Shown here piece by piece: positions 40,381 through 49,764 of a stretch of DNA of 64,000 nucleotides. Positions within the stretch are counted from its first letter, which is position 1. Every line of letters starts with the position of its first letter. The notes beneath the pieces were generated by a model that searched no databases, was not told where the DNA came from, and was given only the letters and a program-made list of their open reading frames with translations. This DNA is from Nitratireductor sp. ZSWI3 (GTDB taxonomy: Bacteria; Pseudomonadota; Alphaproteobacteria; Rhizobiales; Rhizobiaceae). Location: contig NZ_JANKOF010000016.1 of assembly GCF_024655565.1 (NCBI RefSeq), positions 1-64,000 of the forward strand, read 5' to 3'. A program made the translations under genes and the position numbers.

Positions 40381-41304
40381 TCACGCCGCAGCCGGCTGCC
40401 TTCGATCACCGCCCTCGCCGCCGGCCCGGATGCCGATCATGTGGCAGATGGCGAAGACAAGGTCCGCACGGTTCATCGTGTAGAAGTGAAAATCGTCGAC
40501 GCCGCGCTCGATCAGGTCGAGCACCTGCTCGGCGGCAACGGCGGACGCCACCAGCGCATGGATCTGCGGCTCATTCTCCAGCCCCTCGAACCGCTCGGCC
40601 AGCCAGCTCGGTACATGCGCACCGCAGCGACCGGCGAAATTGGCGACCTGCGAGAAATTGTGCACCGGCAGGATGCCCGGCACGATGGGGATGTAGATGC
40701 CGGCCCGCCGGGCACGCTCGACGTAACGCTCGTAGAGATCGTTGTCGAAGAAGAACTGCGTGATGGCGCGCGTCGCCCCGTTGTCGACCTTGCGCTTCAG
40801 CATGTCGATGTCGGTCGCGAAATCGGGGCTCTCGGGATGCTTTTCCGGATAGGCCGAGACGGAGATGTCGTAATCCCCCTGCCGTCTCATCGCTCCGACC
40901 AGTTCCGCGCCGTTGGCATAGCCGCCGGGAAACGGCTGATAGGCATCGCCCACGCCGGAGCTCGGATCGCCACGCAGCGCCACGAAACGCTTCACGCCCA
41001 TGGCGACGAACTCGCCGATCACCTGGTCGACGTCCTCGCGCGTCGCGTCGACGCACGTCATATGCGCCGCCGGCGTGAGGGCGGTTTCCGCGAGAATGCG
41101 CTTGACCGTGCGCGCGGTGCGCTCACGCGTCGAGCCACCGGCGCCGTAGGTCACCGACACGAAGGACGGCGCCAGCGGTGCGAGCCTCGTCACCGTTTCC
41201 CAGAGCCGCGCCTCCATCGCATCCGTCTTGGGCGGAAAGAACTCGAACGACACACGGAGCTTGCCGGCCGTGTCCGGCCGGCGGGAAAAACGCGTTTGCG
41301 GCAT
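40381..41304 (-). CDS. metF: 5,10-methylenetetrahydrofolate reductase
   Basis: MetF is the FAD-dependent enzyme that makes 5-methyl-THF, the methyl donor for methionine synthesis. From the ATG at 41304, overlapping the upstream gene's stop (TGATG), it is 307 aa. Family motifs are VSFEFFPPKTDAMEARLW near residue 18, SVTYGAGGSTRERT near 48, AHMTCVDATREDVDQV near 80, FVALRGDPSSG near 107 and ITQFFFDND near 178. Coupling to an ArsR-methyltransferase fusion suggests control by the AdoMet/AdoHcy pool. Confidence 0.96.
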   Translation of the reverse strand: MPQTRFSRRPDTAGKLRVSFEFFPPKTDAMEARLWETVTRLAPLAPSFVSVTYGAGGSTRERTARTVKRILAETALTPAAHMTCVDATREDVDQVIGEFVAMGVKRFVALRGDPSSGVGDAYQPFPGGYANGAELVGAMRRQGDYDISVSAYPEKHPESPDFATDIDMLKRKVDNGATRAITQFFFDNDLYERYVERARRAGIYIPIVPGILPVHNFSQVANFAGRCGAHVPSWLAERFEGLENEPQIHALVASAVAAEQVLDLIERGVDDFHFYTMNRADLVFAICHMIGIRAGGEGGDRRQPAAA

Positions 41305-42323
41305 CAAGCCGTCTCCTTTTGAGCATCCGCCGGCACCTTGCCGTCGGCAATCAGCATGCGCCGGTCCTGTGCGAGCCAGAGCTTGACCGTCAGGCCTTTC
41401 CCGGCATCTCCCCGCGGCGCGAATTCGACGGTTTCGACGAGGTCGAGCCCTGCCTCGTCGAGCCATTCGGCGATCTGGCCGTCGGCGATGCCGAGCCGCA
41501 TATGCGCATGCTCGTCGCGCAGGAACTCGAGCGCGTGCGGAGCGAAATCGACGATCACCAGCCTGCCGCCCGGCCGCAAGAGTCTCGCCGCCTCGTTGAT
41601 CGCCACGCCCGGCCTGTCCAGATAGTGCAGCACCTGGTGAATGGTCACCAGGTCATGCGCGTCGCGCTCGACCGGTGGCGCGCCGATGTCGCCGAGCCGC
41701 ACCTGGGCGTTGGCGATGCCCGCTCGGTCGAGATTGGCGCGTGCGACGGCCAGCATCTCGCGTGACAGGTCCACCCCGACGCCCCGCTGATAGAGCGGAG
41801 CGAAAAGCTCCAGAAGCCGGCCCGTGCCGGTCCCCAGGTCCACCATAGACTGGAAGGGCCGCTCGCCGACGAGCTTCCTCAACCCCTCCTCGACGGCCTT
41901 GTCCGGCACATGCAGCGAGCGGATCTCGTCCCAGCTCGCCGCATTGCGCGAAAAATACTCCGCCGCCCGCTCCTCGCGCCGCCGCTTGATCGCGGCAAGG
42001 CGTTCCAGGTCGCGGTCGATCACCGGGTCGCCGCGATCGAGACGCGCCACCACGCCGTCGACGAATTCGCGCGCCGCATCCTGGTCCGACAGCCGGAAAT
42101 AGGCCCAGGATCCCTCCTGGTAGCGGACGATCAGTTGCGCCTCCAGGAGCAGCTTCAGGTGCCGCGAGACGCGCGGCTGCGATTGGCTGAGGATCTCGGT
42201 CAGGTCGGTCACCGTCAGATCGCCCTGAGACAGGAGCATGAGGATGCGCAGTCGGCTTGTCTCGGCCGCCGCCTTCAATGTGTCGACCATCTGGTCGAGA
42301 TGGATTGCCGGGCGCGTCAGCAT
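41304..42323 (-). CDS. ArsR-type regulator fused to an AdoMet-dependent methyltransferase domain
   Basis: A 339-aa two-domain protein. Residues 10-95 are an ArsR winged helix (AAETSRLRILMLLSQGDLTVTDLTEILSQSQPRVSRHLKLL), without the usual metal-binding cysteines in the recognition region. Residues from about 130 are a class I methyltransferase domain (SMVDLGTGTGRLLELFAPL, GVGVDLSREML, LVTIHQVLHYLDRPG). The ATG at 42323 has AGGAGG 5 bp upstream, better than an ATG at 42341. The known ArsR-family regulator SahR senses S-adenosylhomocysteine and controls methionine-cycle genes. A similar role is inferred here from coupling to metF; the methyltransferase-like domain may act as the AdoHcy sensor. 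Confidence 0.88.
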   Translation of the reverse strand: MLTRPAIHLDQMVDTLKAAAETSRLRILMLLSQGDLTVTDLTEILSQSQPRVSRHLKLLLEAQLIVRYQEGSWAYFRLSDQDAAREFVDGVVARLDRGDPVIDRDLERLAAIKRRREERAAEYFSRNAASWDEIRSLHVPDKAVEEGLRKLVGERPFQSMVDLGTGTGRLLELFAPLYQRGVGVDLSREMLAVARANLDRAGIANAQVRLGDIGAPPVERDAHDLVTIHQVLHYLDRPGVAINEAARLLRPGGRLVIVDFAPHALEFLRDEHAHMRLGIADGQIAEWLDEAGLDLVETVEFAPRGDAGKGLTVKLWLAQDRRMLIADGKVPADAQKETA

Positions 42324-42339
42324 GCGCTCCTCCTGATAC

Positions 42340-42359
42340 ATATAAAGATATGTTTATAT
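42340..42359. promoter_or_regulatory. 20-bp palindrome, candidate autoregulatory operator
   Basis: ATATAAAGATATGTTTATAT has exact 7-bp arms ATATAAA/TTTATAT and a symmetric ATAT centre, with one mismatched base pair. It lies 17 bp upstream of the ArsR-methyltransferase start, in the divergent region with the DUF2293 gene. The long symmetric AT-rich shape suits an ArsR-family dimer. Confidence 0.65.
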
Positions 42360-42437
42360 CGTTTGGGCTTGCTTGGCAAGCGGAGGCGGTCCAGTGTGGC
42401 CGGGAAACTGCATGATGGGAACGCGAGGGTTGGCCGC

Positions 42438-42767
42438 ATGAAGAGCGCTCCCACCGCCCGGCGCCGCGCGGTCGACAAGGCATTGACCCTGCTCCTGCCG
42501 TGGGCGCCCTTTGCCGACGCCGAAGCGATCCGCAGGCTCGCCGACGACCGCAAGCTGCGCACGCTGCCGCCCGCCATCGCCGTCTGGCTCGCCGCCGTCA
42601 CGCACATCCGTCACGAGCACACGGGCTACGATGCGCTGCTCGGCGAGGGCTACGAGCGCGACGCGGCCCGCCATTTTGTGGTGGACGACATCAATGCCGT
42701 GCTCACCCGCTGGCGCGCCACGCGCCTGCTCGATCCCGAGGAGGGCGACATCGGCGGCGAGGTGTAG
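42438..42767 (+). CDS. DUF2293 family protein
   Basis: A 109-aa protein of unknown function. The core reads WAPFADAEAIRRLADDRKLRTLPP, AVWLAAVTHIRHEHTGYDALLGEGYERDAARHFVVDDINAVLTRW, which I recognise as the DUF2293 type: a short helical protein with conserved R-H-x-H-T-x-Y-D. The start is an ATG at 42438 after a basic N-terminus (MKSAPTARRRAVDKA). It is divergent from the ArsR-methyltransferase gene and shares its palindrome region. Confidence 0.75.
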   Translation: MKSAPTARRRAVDKALTLLLPWAPFADAEAIRRLADDRKLRTLPPAIAVWLAAVTHIRHEHTGYDALLGEGYERDAARHFVVDDINAVLTRWRATRLLDPEEGDIGGEV

Positions 42768-42857
42768 CAGCGTGCGCGGCGTTTCTGGTTCTATCGCCCG
42801 GGCACGCCGCTGCTACACTTCCGTGGGAAAGGGTGCGTAACGTCGCAGGAGGAGAGC

Positions 42858-43811
42858 ATGGACCAGGAAATCCAGCACCCGGCGCTTCCGGAAGTATCGG
42901 AACGCCATCGCGACCCGCACCGCTATCCGCAGGGCATCGCCTTTCTCGACGGCCAGTATGTGCCGATGGCCGAGGCGAAGATCTCGGTGCTCGACTGGGG
43001 CTTCCTCCATTCCGATGCCACCTACGACACGGTGCATGTGTGGAACGGCCGCTTCTTCCGTCTCGACCTGCATCTGGAGCGCTTCTTCGGCGGTCTGGAA
43101 AGGCTGCGCATGTCGATCCCGCACGACCGCGCCGCGGTGGCGGAGATCCTGCACAATTGCGTGGCGCTTTCCGGCCACCGTGCGGCTTATGTGGAGATGC
43201 TGTGCACGCGCGGGGCCTCTCCCACCTTCAGCCGCGACCCGCGCGATGCGGTGAACCGGTTCATGGCCTTCGCGGTCCCTTACGGCTCCGTTGCCAACAC
43301 CGAGCAGATGGAGCGCGGCCTGCACGTAGCGATCAGCGACGCGGTGCGCATTCCACCCTCCTCCATCGACCCTGCGATCAAGAACTACCATTGGCTCGAT
43401 CTGGTGCGGGGCCTCTACCAGGCGTACGACCGGGGCGCCGAGACGGCCCTGCTGCTCGACACCGATGGCAACGTGGCCGAGGGGCCGGGCTTCAATGTCT
43501 TCGCCGTCACGGCCGGCAGGCTCGTCACGCCGGCAAGCGGCGTGCTGCCCGGCATCACGCGGCGCACGGTGTTCGATCTGGCCGCCGCGCTCGATCTGCC
43601 AGCCGACGCGGCGCCGCTGACGCGGCAAGCGCTGCAGGCGGCCGACGAGGTGTTCATCACCTCGACCGCCGGCGGCATCATGCCGGTGACGAGGGTCGAT
43701 GGCCGGGCCATCGCCGACGGCCGCCCCGGCGCGGTGACGAGGCGGCTGAAGGATCTCTACTGGAAGAAGCACGAGGATGCGGACTGGACGACGCCTGTCC
43801 GCTATCCGTGA
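42858..43811 (+). CDS. Class IV PLP aminotransferase (D-amino acid / branched-chain type)
   Basis: A 317-aa fold-IV aminotransferase. The family signature includes FLDGQYVPMAEAKISVLDWGFLHSDATYDT near residue 30, the PLP Lys in DPAIKNYHWLDLV near 176 and the Glu-containing GNVAEGPGFNVFAV near 210, then PASGVLPGITRRTVFDLA. Length and motifs fit branched-chain, D-alanine or (R)-amine aminotransferases, which cannot be told apart here. A strong GGAGGAG ribosome binding site precedes the ATG. It converges on the KAS III-like gene 7 bp downstream. Confidence 0.88.
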   Translation: MDQEIQHPALPEVSERHRDPHRYPQGIAFLDGQYVPMAEAKISVLDWGFLHSDATYDTVHVWNGRFFRLDLHLERFFGGLERLRMSIPHDRAAVAEILHNCVALSGHRAAYVEMLCTRGASPTFSRDPRDAVNRFMAFAVPYGSVANTEQMERGLHVAISDAVRIPPSSIDPAIKNYHWLDLVRGLYQAYDRGAETALLLDTDGNVAEGPGFNVFAVTAGRLVTPASGVLPGITRRTVFDLAAALDLPADAAPLTRQALQAADEVFITSTAGGIMPVTRVDGRAIADGRPGAVTRRLKDLYWKKHEDADWTTPVRYP

Positions 43812-43818
43812 GCGAAGC

Positions 43819-44940
43819 TCACATCATGCGCATCAGCGCGCCGCCGATGGAGTAGCCGGCGCCGAAGGCGCACAGCAGGCCGTGCTCGCCGGCCTTCATG
43901 TCCTCGTGGTTTTCCTTGAGCGCGATGATCGCGCCGGCTGCCGCCGTGTTGCCGAGCCGATCGAGCACGGTCGGCGCCCGGTCGTGCCCCACCTCGCCGC
44001 CGAAGGCGAGCTTGAGGATCATGGCGTTCATGCGGGCATTCGCCTGGTGCAGCCAGAAGCGGCGCACCGTGTGCGGCGTATAGCCGTGCTCTGCCAGGAA
44101 ATCGACGATGAACTTGTGCCCGGCAACGGTCACGTCCTTGAAGACCTTGTTGCCGTTCTGCTTGATCAGATTGCCTTCCATGGCGAGGTAGGAAGGATCG
44201 TCCTGTGCCAGCCGGCTGACGAAGCCGAAATTGGTGCGGATGTTGTTGGAGAACTGCGTCCAGCTCCGCGTGTCGACGATCTCGAACCGGCCCGGCCGCT
44301 CCTCCGTGGCGCCCAGCGCCTCGATCAGGACGCCCACCGACGCGTCGCCGAAGATGAAATGCGTCTGCCGGTCGCGGAAGTTGAGATGCGCGGTGATCAG
44401 TTCCGGTGTCACCACCAGAACGCGGCGATGCGCGCCGGCCCGCACCAGATTGGTCGCCACGTGCAGGCCGGCCAGCGCCGAAGAGCAGCCGAGCCCCATG
44501 TCGAAACCCGCCCCGCTGGTGCCGAGCGCCTTCTGGATCTCGATGGCGATTGCCGGATAAGGCCGCTGGTGGTGGGCCGAGGCACAGATCACCAGATCGA
44601 CGTCCCTGGCCGCCACGCCGGCATGGTCGAGCGCCTTTCGCGCTGCAGCAACGCCGAACTCGGCCATGACCGAGAGATCGTCGTCGGCACGCGCGGGAAT
44701 GTTCGGCGCCATGCGCTTCGGATCGAGTATCCCTTCCCGCTCATAGACATGGCGGCGCTTGATGCCGGAGGCGTTCTCGATGAAGGCCGCATCGGATTTC
44801 GCCAAGGGCGGCAGGCCTTTGGCCGCCCGCCTAGGGTTCTCGACATCAACCCAGCTGTTGAAACTTTCGACCAGTTCCTCGTTGGAAATCGAGGCTTCCG
44901 GTATCTCCACGCCGATGCCACCGACGCAGACACGCGTCAT
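43819..44940 (-). CDS. 3-oxoacyl-ACP synthase III-like enzyme (KAS III)
   Basis: A thiolase-fold FabH-like condensing enzyme of 373 aa from the ATG at 44940 (MTRVCVGGIGVEIPE). ATGs further upstream (44958) are possible; no start has a clear ribosome binding site. The catalytic Cys is in MGLGCSSALAGLHVA, the His in FWLHQANARMN and the Asn in DRLGNTAAAGAII, so the triad is complete. Sequence between the motifs differs from housekeeping FabH (long NIRTNFGFVSRL region), and it is not in a fab operon. It may condense a special acyl-CoA or act in secondary metabolism. Confidence 0.87.
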   Translation of the reverse strand: MTRVCVGGIGVEIPEASISNEELVESFNSWVDVENPRRAAKGLPPLAKSDAAFIENASGIKRRHVYEREGILDPKRMAPNIPARADDDLSVMAEFGVAAARKALDHAGVAARDVDLVICASAHHQRPYPAIAIEIQKALGTSGAGFDMGLGCSSALAGLHVATNLVRAGAHRRVLVVTPELITAHLNFRDRQTHFIFGDASVGVLIEALGATEERPGRFEIVDTRSWTQFSNNIRTNFGFVSRLAQDDPSYLAMEGNLIKQNGNKVFKDVTVAGHKFIVDFLAEHGYTPHTVRRFWLHQANARMNAMILKLAFGGEVGHDRAPTVLDRLGNTAAAGAIIALKENHEDMKAGEHGLLCAFGAGYSIGGALMRMM

Positions 44941-45138
44941 TCCATTGGAATGGTGCATTGCGAAATCAGAAGCCTCGCGCTCGTCTGTGCGCCGTAACAT
45001 GGCCGTGCCCGTGTTTGCTCTTCAGCGGGTTTACGCTGCGCGCAGGCAGAGTCAAGCCGACAGCCTGCCTCCGCCGTTCACGGGATGATACTAAGCGTAA
45101 CACCCTAAGAGTTTACCAACAGGGCCGCAGCCGTCGCG

Positions 45139-46788
45139 CTACCGCGTCAGCCGCTTGTAGGTCACACGCTTCGGATTGACGCTGTCGGGCCCGAGGCGGC
45201 GGATCTTGTCCTGCTCGTAATCCTCGAAATTGCCCTCGAACCACTCCACATGGCTGTCGCCCTCGAAGGCCAGGATATGCGTCGCAAGGCGGTCGAGGAA
45301 CATACGATCATGCGAGATGATGACGGCGCAGCCGGCGAAATTTTCCAGCGCATCCTCGAGCGCCGCCAGCGTCTCGGTGTCGAGATCGTTGGTCGGCTCG
45401 TCGAGCAGCAGCACGTTGCCGCCCTCCTTCAGGAGCTTGGCCATGTGCACGCGGTTGCGCTGGCCGCCCGACAGCGTGCCGACCTTCTGCTGCTGGTCGC
45501 CGCCCTTGAAGTTGAAGGACGAGCAGTAGGCGCGGCTGTTCACCTCGTGCTTGCCGAGCCTGATCACGTCGTTGCCGCCGGAGATCTCCTCCCACACCGT
45601 CTTGTTGGGATTGAGCGCGTCGCGGCTCTGGTCGACATAGGCCAGCTTCACCGTGTCGCCGATGCGGATCTCGCCGCCGTCGGGCTTTTCCTGGCCGGTG
45701 ATCATGCGGAACAGCGTCGTCTTGCCGGCGCCGTTCGGGCCGATCACCCCGACGATGCCGCCGGGCGGCAGCTTGAACTCCAGACCATCGATCAAGAGCC
45801 GGTCGCCATAGCCCTTTTCGAGCCCGTCCGCCTCGATCACCACATTGCCGAGCCGCTCGCCCGAGGGGATGATGATCTGCGCATCGCCCGGGCGCCGCTC
45901 GTCGGCCGACTGCACCAGTTCGTCATAGGCGCGGATACGCGCCTTCGATTTCGCCTGGCGCGCCTTCGGGCTCGCCGCGATCCACTCGCGCTCGCGCGCC
46001 AGCGCCTTCTGGCGGGCGGCCTCCTCGCGGCCTTCCTGCGCCATGCGCTTGGCCTTGGCCTCCAGATACGCGGTGTAATTGCCCTCATAGGGAATGCCGC
46101 GGCCGCGGTCGAGCTCGAGGATCCAGCCCGTCACATTGTCGAGGAAGTAGCGGTCGTGGGTGATGATCAGCACCGCACCCGGATATTCGCGCAGGTGCTT
46201 TTCCAGCCATGCCGTCGTCTCGGCGTCGAGATGGTTGGTCGGCTCGTCGAGGAGCAGCAGATCCGGCTGACGCAGCAGGAGCTGGCACAGCGCCACGCGA
46301 CGCTTCTCGCCGCCCGACAGGTTGTCGATGGTCGCCTCGCCCGGCGGGCAGCGCAGCGCTTCCATCGCCATTTCCACCTGGCTTTCGAGGTCCCAGAGGT
46401 TCTGACTGTCGATCTGGTCTTGAAGCTGGGACGCCTCCTCCGCCGTCTCGTCGGAGTAGTTCATCATCAGCTCGTTGTAGCGGTCGAGGATCGCCTTCTT
46501 GGCAGCCACCCCCTCCATCACGTTGCCCATCACGTTGAGCGCCGGGTCGAGTTCCGGTTCCTGCGGCAGGTACCCGCAGGTTGCCCCCTCGGCGAGCCAT
46601 GCCTCGCCGGTGAACTCCCTGTCGAGGCCCGCCATGATCCTGAGCACGGTCGACTTGCCGGCGCCGTTCGGCCCCAGGATGCCGATCTTCGCATCGGGGT
46701 AGAAGGACAGGTGAACGTTCTCCAGAACCTTCTTGGCCCCATACGCCTTGCTGAGGCCGGCCATGTGATAAATAAATTGGCGTGCCAC
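45139..46788 (-). CDS. ettA: Energy-dependent translational throttle protein EttA (ABC-F)
   Basis: EttA is an ABC-F ATPase that binds the ribosomal E site and gates the first elongation steps according to ATP/ADP ratio. The 549-aa protein has two ABC domains: Walker [13 protein letters not shown] near 36 and [12 protein letters not shown] near 345; signatures [11 protein letters not shown] near 160 and [11 protein letters not shown] near 435; Walker [15 protein letters not shown] and [14 protein letters not shown]. The arm between them is the P-site-interacting motif. The start is a GTG (VARQFIYHM) after GAGG. Length and tail fit EttA rather than Uup. Confidence 0.96.
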   Translation of the reverse strand: MARQFIYHMAGLSKAYGAKKVLENVHLSFYPDAKIGILGPNGAGKSTVLRIMAGLDREFTGEAWLAEGATCGYLPQEPELDPALNVMGNVMEGVAAKKAILDRYNELMMNYSDETAEEASQLQDQIDSQNLWDLESQVEMAMEALRCPPGEATIDNLSGGEKRRVALCQLLLRQPDLLLLDEPTNHLDAETTAWLEKHLREYPGAVLIITHDRYFLDNVTGWILELDRGRGIPYEGNYTAYLEAKAKRMAQEGREEAARQKALAREREWIAASPKARQAKSKARIRAYDELVQSADERRPGDAQIIIPSGERLGNVVIEADGLEKGYGDRLLIDGLEFKLPPGGIVGVIGPNGAGKTTLFRMITGQEKPDGGEIRIGDTVKLAYVDQSRDALNPNKTVWEEISGGNDVIRLGKHEVNSRAYCSSFNFKGGDQQQKVGTLSGGQRNRVHMAKLLKEGGNVLLLDEPTNDLDTETLAALEDALENFAGCAVIISHDRMFLDRLATHILAFEGDSHVEWFEGNFEDYEQDKIRRLGPDSVNPKRVTYKRLTR

Positions 46789-46906
46789 GAAAAACCTCGC
46801 GCTGTCGTGTCGGTTGTTGCGGGCTATGTAGGCGAAACGCGCGCGGGCGGCAATGCGCCGGACCGGCCTTTTCGAAAGCCGGTCCGTGATCCCGGCCAGC
46901 CGGCCG

Positions 46907-47362
46907 TCAGGGCTTCATGTAGGTGTAGCCCTGCTGCTGCAGATAACTGACCTCGGCGACGCCCGAGGGAACGATCTCGTCCTCGAAAACCTCGAACAGA
47001 TCCGCCTCGTAATCGATCTTCCGGCTCTGCAGCGTGTTGTTGCAGACGAGGAACGTCACGTTCTGCGTCTTCAGGCTGGTCACCTCGGATTGCAGCGTCT
47101 GGTCGGTCTTGGCAGCCTTCAGGAAGTTGATGCCGTTGCCGTGCATCACCACCTTCACCTCGATCTTGTCGCGCCCCACGGCGTTGATCTGGTTCTGGAT
47201 GTTGCGCAGCGCGCCCTTGTAGTACTTGCTCTCCTGACCGCCGTCCTGGTTGATGTGATAAACCACCTTCTGGGCGCCGTATCGGTCGCTCTCTTCGGCT
47301 TGAGCGATCGACAGAACGGCAAAAAGTGCTGCCGCGCAGGCCAGTGCGAAGCGCTTGAACAT
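46907..47362 (-). CDS. Periplasmic DsrE-like protein
   Basis: A 151-aa secreted protein with a signal peptide ([24 protein letters not shown]). The mature part is a DsrE/DsrF-like fold: [50 protein letters not shown] and a segment with one cysteine, [14 protein letters not shown]. The cysteine position matches the DsrE/TusD active-site cysteine region. Periplasmic members often accompany sulfur metabolism, but no sulfur genes are nearby. Function unknown. Confidence 0.82.
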   Translation of the reverse strand: MFKRFALACAAALFAVLSIAQAEESDRYGAQKVVYHINQDGGQESKYYKGALRNIQNQINAVGRDKIEVKVVMHGNGINFLKAAKTDQTLQSEVTSLKTQNVTFLVCNNTLQSRKIDYEADLFEVFEDEIVPSGVAEVSYLQQQGYTYMKP

Positions 47363-47511
47363 GTCTCGTCCCTCCCGGAATCCGTGTGCAGAAAATGAGG
47401 TACCGACCGGCACCGGCAGGAAAGCTAGCACGAAACCCGGCAAACCATTCAAGCATCATCATGTGTCGATATGTTCGATGCGGGAAATTTTCTTTCCCGG
47501 CGCGCGTCATT

Positions 47512-47547
47512 CTGAAATAGCTGTTCGGGCTGAAATAGCTGTCCGGG
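47512..47547 (+). repeat. 18-bp tandem duplication
   Basis: CTGAAATAGCTGTTCGGG (47512-47529) is followed directly by CTGAAATAGCTGTCCGGG (47530-47547), with one mismatch. It lies in the leader of the alpha/beta hydrolase gene, 24 bp before its GTG start. Confidence 0.85.
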
Positions 47548-47571
47548 TATCTCGCCGCGACGGAGGGCCGC

Positions 47572-48501
47572 GTGGAATTCGACGACACTTCGATGCTTTC
47601 GACGTCCACGGGCGCCGATCTTCATCTGCTGCACCGGGCGCCGGGCGGCGGCGCCCGCGCCGTGGTGCAGATCAACCACGGCCTTGCCGAGCATGCGGGT
47701 CGCTACGCGCGTTTCGCCGATTTCCTTGCCGGGCGTGGCTTTCATGCCTACGCCCACGATCACCGCGGCCACGGCCGCACGAAGGCGCCCGGCGCGCCGC
47801 TCGGCCATTTCGGGCACCAGGCGGGTGCCGACACGCTCCTGTCGGACGTCTCGGCCGTTCACGATCACATCGCCGTCCGGCATCCCGGTCTGCCGGTCAT
47901 CGTGTTCGGCCATTCCATGGGCGGCATGATTGCCCTCAACTTCGCGCTGAGGCATTCCGGCCGCATCGCCGGGGCGACCGTCTGGAACGCACCCCTGGCG
48001 ACCCGGCTCGAAGGGCTCGCCGGAAAAGCCGTGCTCGCCTGGGAACGTTTCCGGCTCGGCTCGGACGTCCCCTCGCGCCTTCTGCCGAAGCTGACCTTCG
48101 GGGCCTGGGCGCGCGCCGTTGCCGGCCACCGCACGGCATTCGACTGGCTGTCGCGCGATCCCGCCGAGGTGGACAAATATGTCGCCGACCCGTTGTGCGG
48201 CTTCGACGCCTCGGTCGGCGTGTGGACCGCCCTCTTCGATCTCAGCCTGATGGCCGCCGATGCCGCCGCTCACCGCGCCGCGCGCAAGGACCTTCCCTTC
48301 CATCTCGTGGGCGGCGGCTGCGATCCCTCGACGCGCCGCGGCAGCATCGTCCTCGACCTCGAGAAGCGGCTGCGCCGAAACGGCTTTTCGAATCTGGAAA
48401 CAAGGATCTACGAGGAAAACCGGCACGAATCCCTCAACGAGATCAATCGCGGCGAGGTGATGCGGGATTTTGCCGCCTGGGCCGAAAAAATCATCGATTG
48501 A
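47572..48501 (+). CDS. Alpha/beta hydrolase (monoacylglycerol lipase/lysophospholipase-like)
   Basis: A 309-aa serine hydrolase of the Hydrolase_4 group. The nucleophile elbow is FGHSMGGMIAL (Ser near 118). The oxyanion segment is INHGLAEHAGRYARFADFL near 34, followed by DHRGHGRTKAPG. The acid is likely Asp in GGGCDPSTRRGS and the His is in ENRHESLNE near 285. The start is a GTG at 47572 with GGAGGG 5 bp upstream; an internal ATG at codon 8 is possible. No signal peptide, so cytoplasmic. The substrate is probably a monoacylglycerol or lysolipid. Confidence 0.88.
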   Translation: MEFDDTSMLSTSTGADLHLLHRAPGGGARAVVQINHGLAEHAGRYARFADFLAGRGFHAYAHDHRGHGRTKAPGAPLGHFGHQAGADTLLSDVSAVHDHIAVRHPGLPVIVFGHSMGGMIALNFALRHSGRIAGATVWNAPLATRLEGLAGKAVLAWERFRLGSDVPSRLLPKLTFGAWARAVAGHRTAFDWLSRDPAEVDKYVADPLCGFDASVGVWTALFDLSLMAADAAAHRAARKDLPFHLVGGGCDPSTRRGSIVLDLEKRLRRNGFSNLETRIYEENRHESLNEINRGEVMRDFAAWAEKIID

Positions 48502-48591
48502 TGCCAAAATAATGCGCGCTGCGCATCTGGCCCGCGCAGGACCCGTTTGCTACTCAATGGCCCGAGTTTCTCTTGGAGGGCCGCGTCGATC

Positions 48592-49764
48592 ATGGCTAAT
48601 CCACCGCTGAAGGGCGTTCGCGTCATCGAATTGGCGCGCATCCTGGCCGGGCCCTGGGCGGGCCAATTGCTTGCCGATCTCGGCGCCGACGTCATCAAGG
48701 TGGAGAATCCGAATGGCGGCGACGACACCCGCAAATGGGGGCCGCCCTTCGTCACCGGCGCGGACGGCGAAAACCTTTCCGCCGCCTACTATCACTCTTG
48801 CAACCGCGGCAAGCGCTCCATCGCGCTCGACTTTTCCCAGCCCGCCGATGCCGACACGCTGCGCAAGCTGATCGCCACCGCCGACGTGGTGATCGAGAAT
48901 TTCAAGCTTGGCGGGCTGAAGAAATACGGCCTCGACTATGACAGTCTGAAGGCGATCAATCCGCGCCTCGTCTATTGCTCGATCACCGGCTTCGGCCAGA
49001 CCGGGCCCTACGCTCCACGCGCCGGCTACGATTTCATCATCCAGGGCATGGCTGGCCTGATGTCGATCACCGGCGCGCCGGACAGCGAGCCGCAGAAGGT
49101 CGGCGTCGCCGTCAGCGACATCTTCACCGGCCTTTACGCCGTCATCGCCATCCAGGCCGCGCTTCGCCATGCGGAAGCGACCGGCGAGGGCCAGCACATC
49201 GACATGGCATTGTTCGACACGCAGATCTCCGTGCTCGGCAACCAGAACCTCAACTATCTCGTCTCGGGCAAATCTCCGGTGCAGATGGGCAACGCCCATA
49301 TGAACATCGCGCCCTATGAGGTGCTGCCGGTGAAGGACGGTCACATCATCCTCGCCGTCGGCAATGACGGGCAGTTCCAGCGCTTCTGCGCCATCGTCGG
49401 GCTCGATGCACTGCCGGGCGACGAGCGCTTTTCCACCAACCCGGCGCGCGTCGAAAACCGCGCAACCCTTCGCCGCATCCTGATCGACTGCCTTGCCGGC
49501 TGGGAGAAGGCGCCGCTCCTTGCCGCCTGCGACGCCAATGCGGTGCCGGCGAGCCCCATCAACACCATCGGCGAGATGTTCGCCGATCCGCAGACCGTCG
49601 CCCGCGGCATGCAGATGACGCTCGACGATGGGCACGGCAATGCCCTGCCCTCGGTGCGGGCGCCGATGCTGATGTCGGCGACGCCACCTATCTATGAGCG
49701 GCCGAGCCCGCGGCTCGGCGAACACACGGCGGAAATCCTGCGCGAAATCGGAGAAGACGAGTGA
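48592..49764 (+). CDS. CaiB/BaiF family CoA-transferase (class III)
   Basis: A 390-aa family III CoA-transferase. The ATG at 48592 gives MANPPLKGVRVIELARILAGP. Typical segments are LGADVIKVENPNGGDDTRKWGPPF near 26, NRGKRSIALDFSQP, VVIENFKLGGLKKYGLDY near 100, SITGFGQTGPYAPRAGYDFIIQGMAGLMS near 135 and the catalytic Asp in VGVAVSDIFTGLYA near 175. Its stop overlaps the start of the ThDP enzyme gene (TGATG), so the two products are made together and probably act on one acyl-CoA. Confidence 0.92.
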   Translation: MANPPLKGVRVIELARILAGPWAGQLLADLGADVIKVENPNGGDDTRKWGPPFVTGADGENLSAAYYHSCNRGKRSIALDFSQPADADTLRKLIATADVVIENFKLGGLKKYGLDYDSLKAINPRLVYCSITGFGQTGPYAPRAGYDFIIQGMAGLMSITGAPDSEPQKVGVAVSDIFTGLYAVIAIQAALRHAEATGEGQHIDMALFDTQISVLGNQNLNYLVSGKSPVQMGNAHMNIAPYEVLPVKDGHIILAVGNDGQFQRFCAIVGLDALPGDERFSTNPARVENRATLRRILIDCLAGWEKAPLLAACDANAVPASPINTIGEMFADPQTVARGMQMTLDDGHGNALPSVRAPMLMSATPPIYERPSPRLGEHTAEILREIGEDE

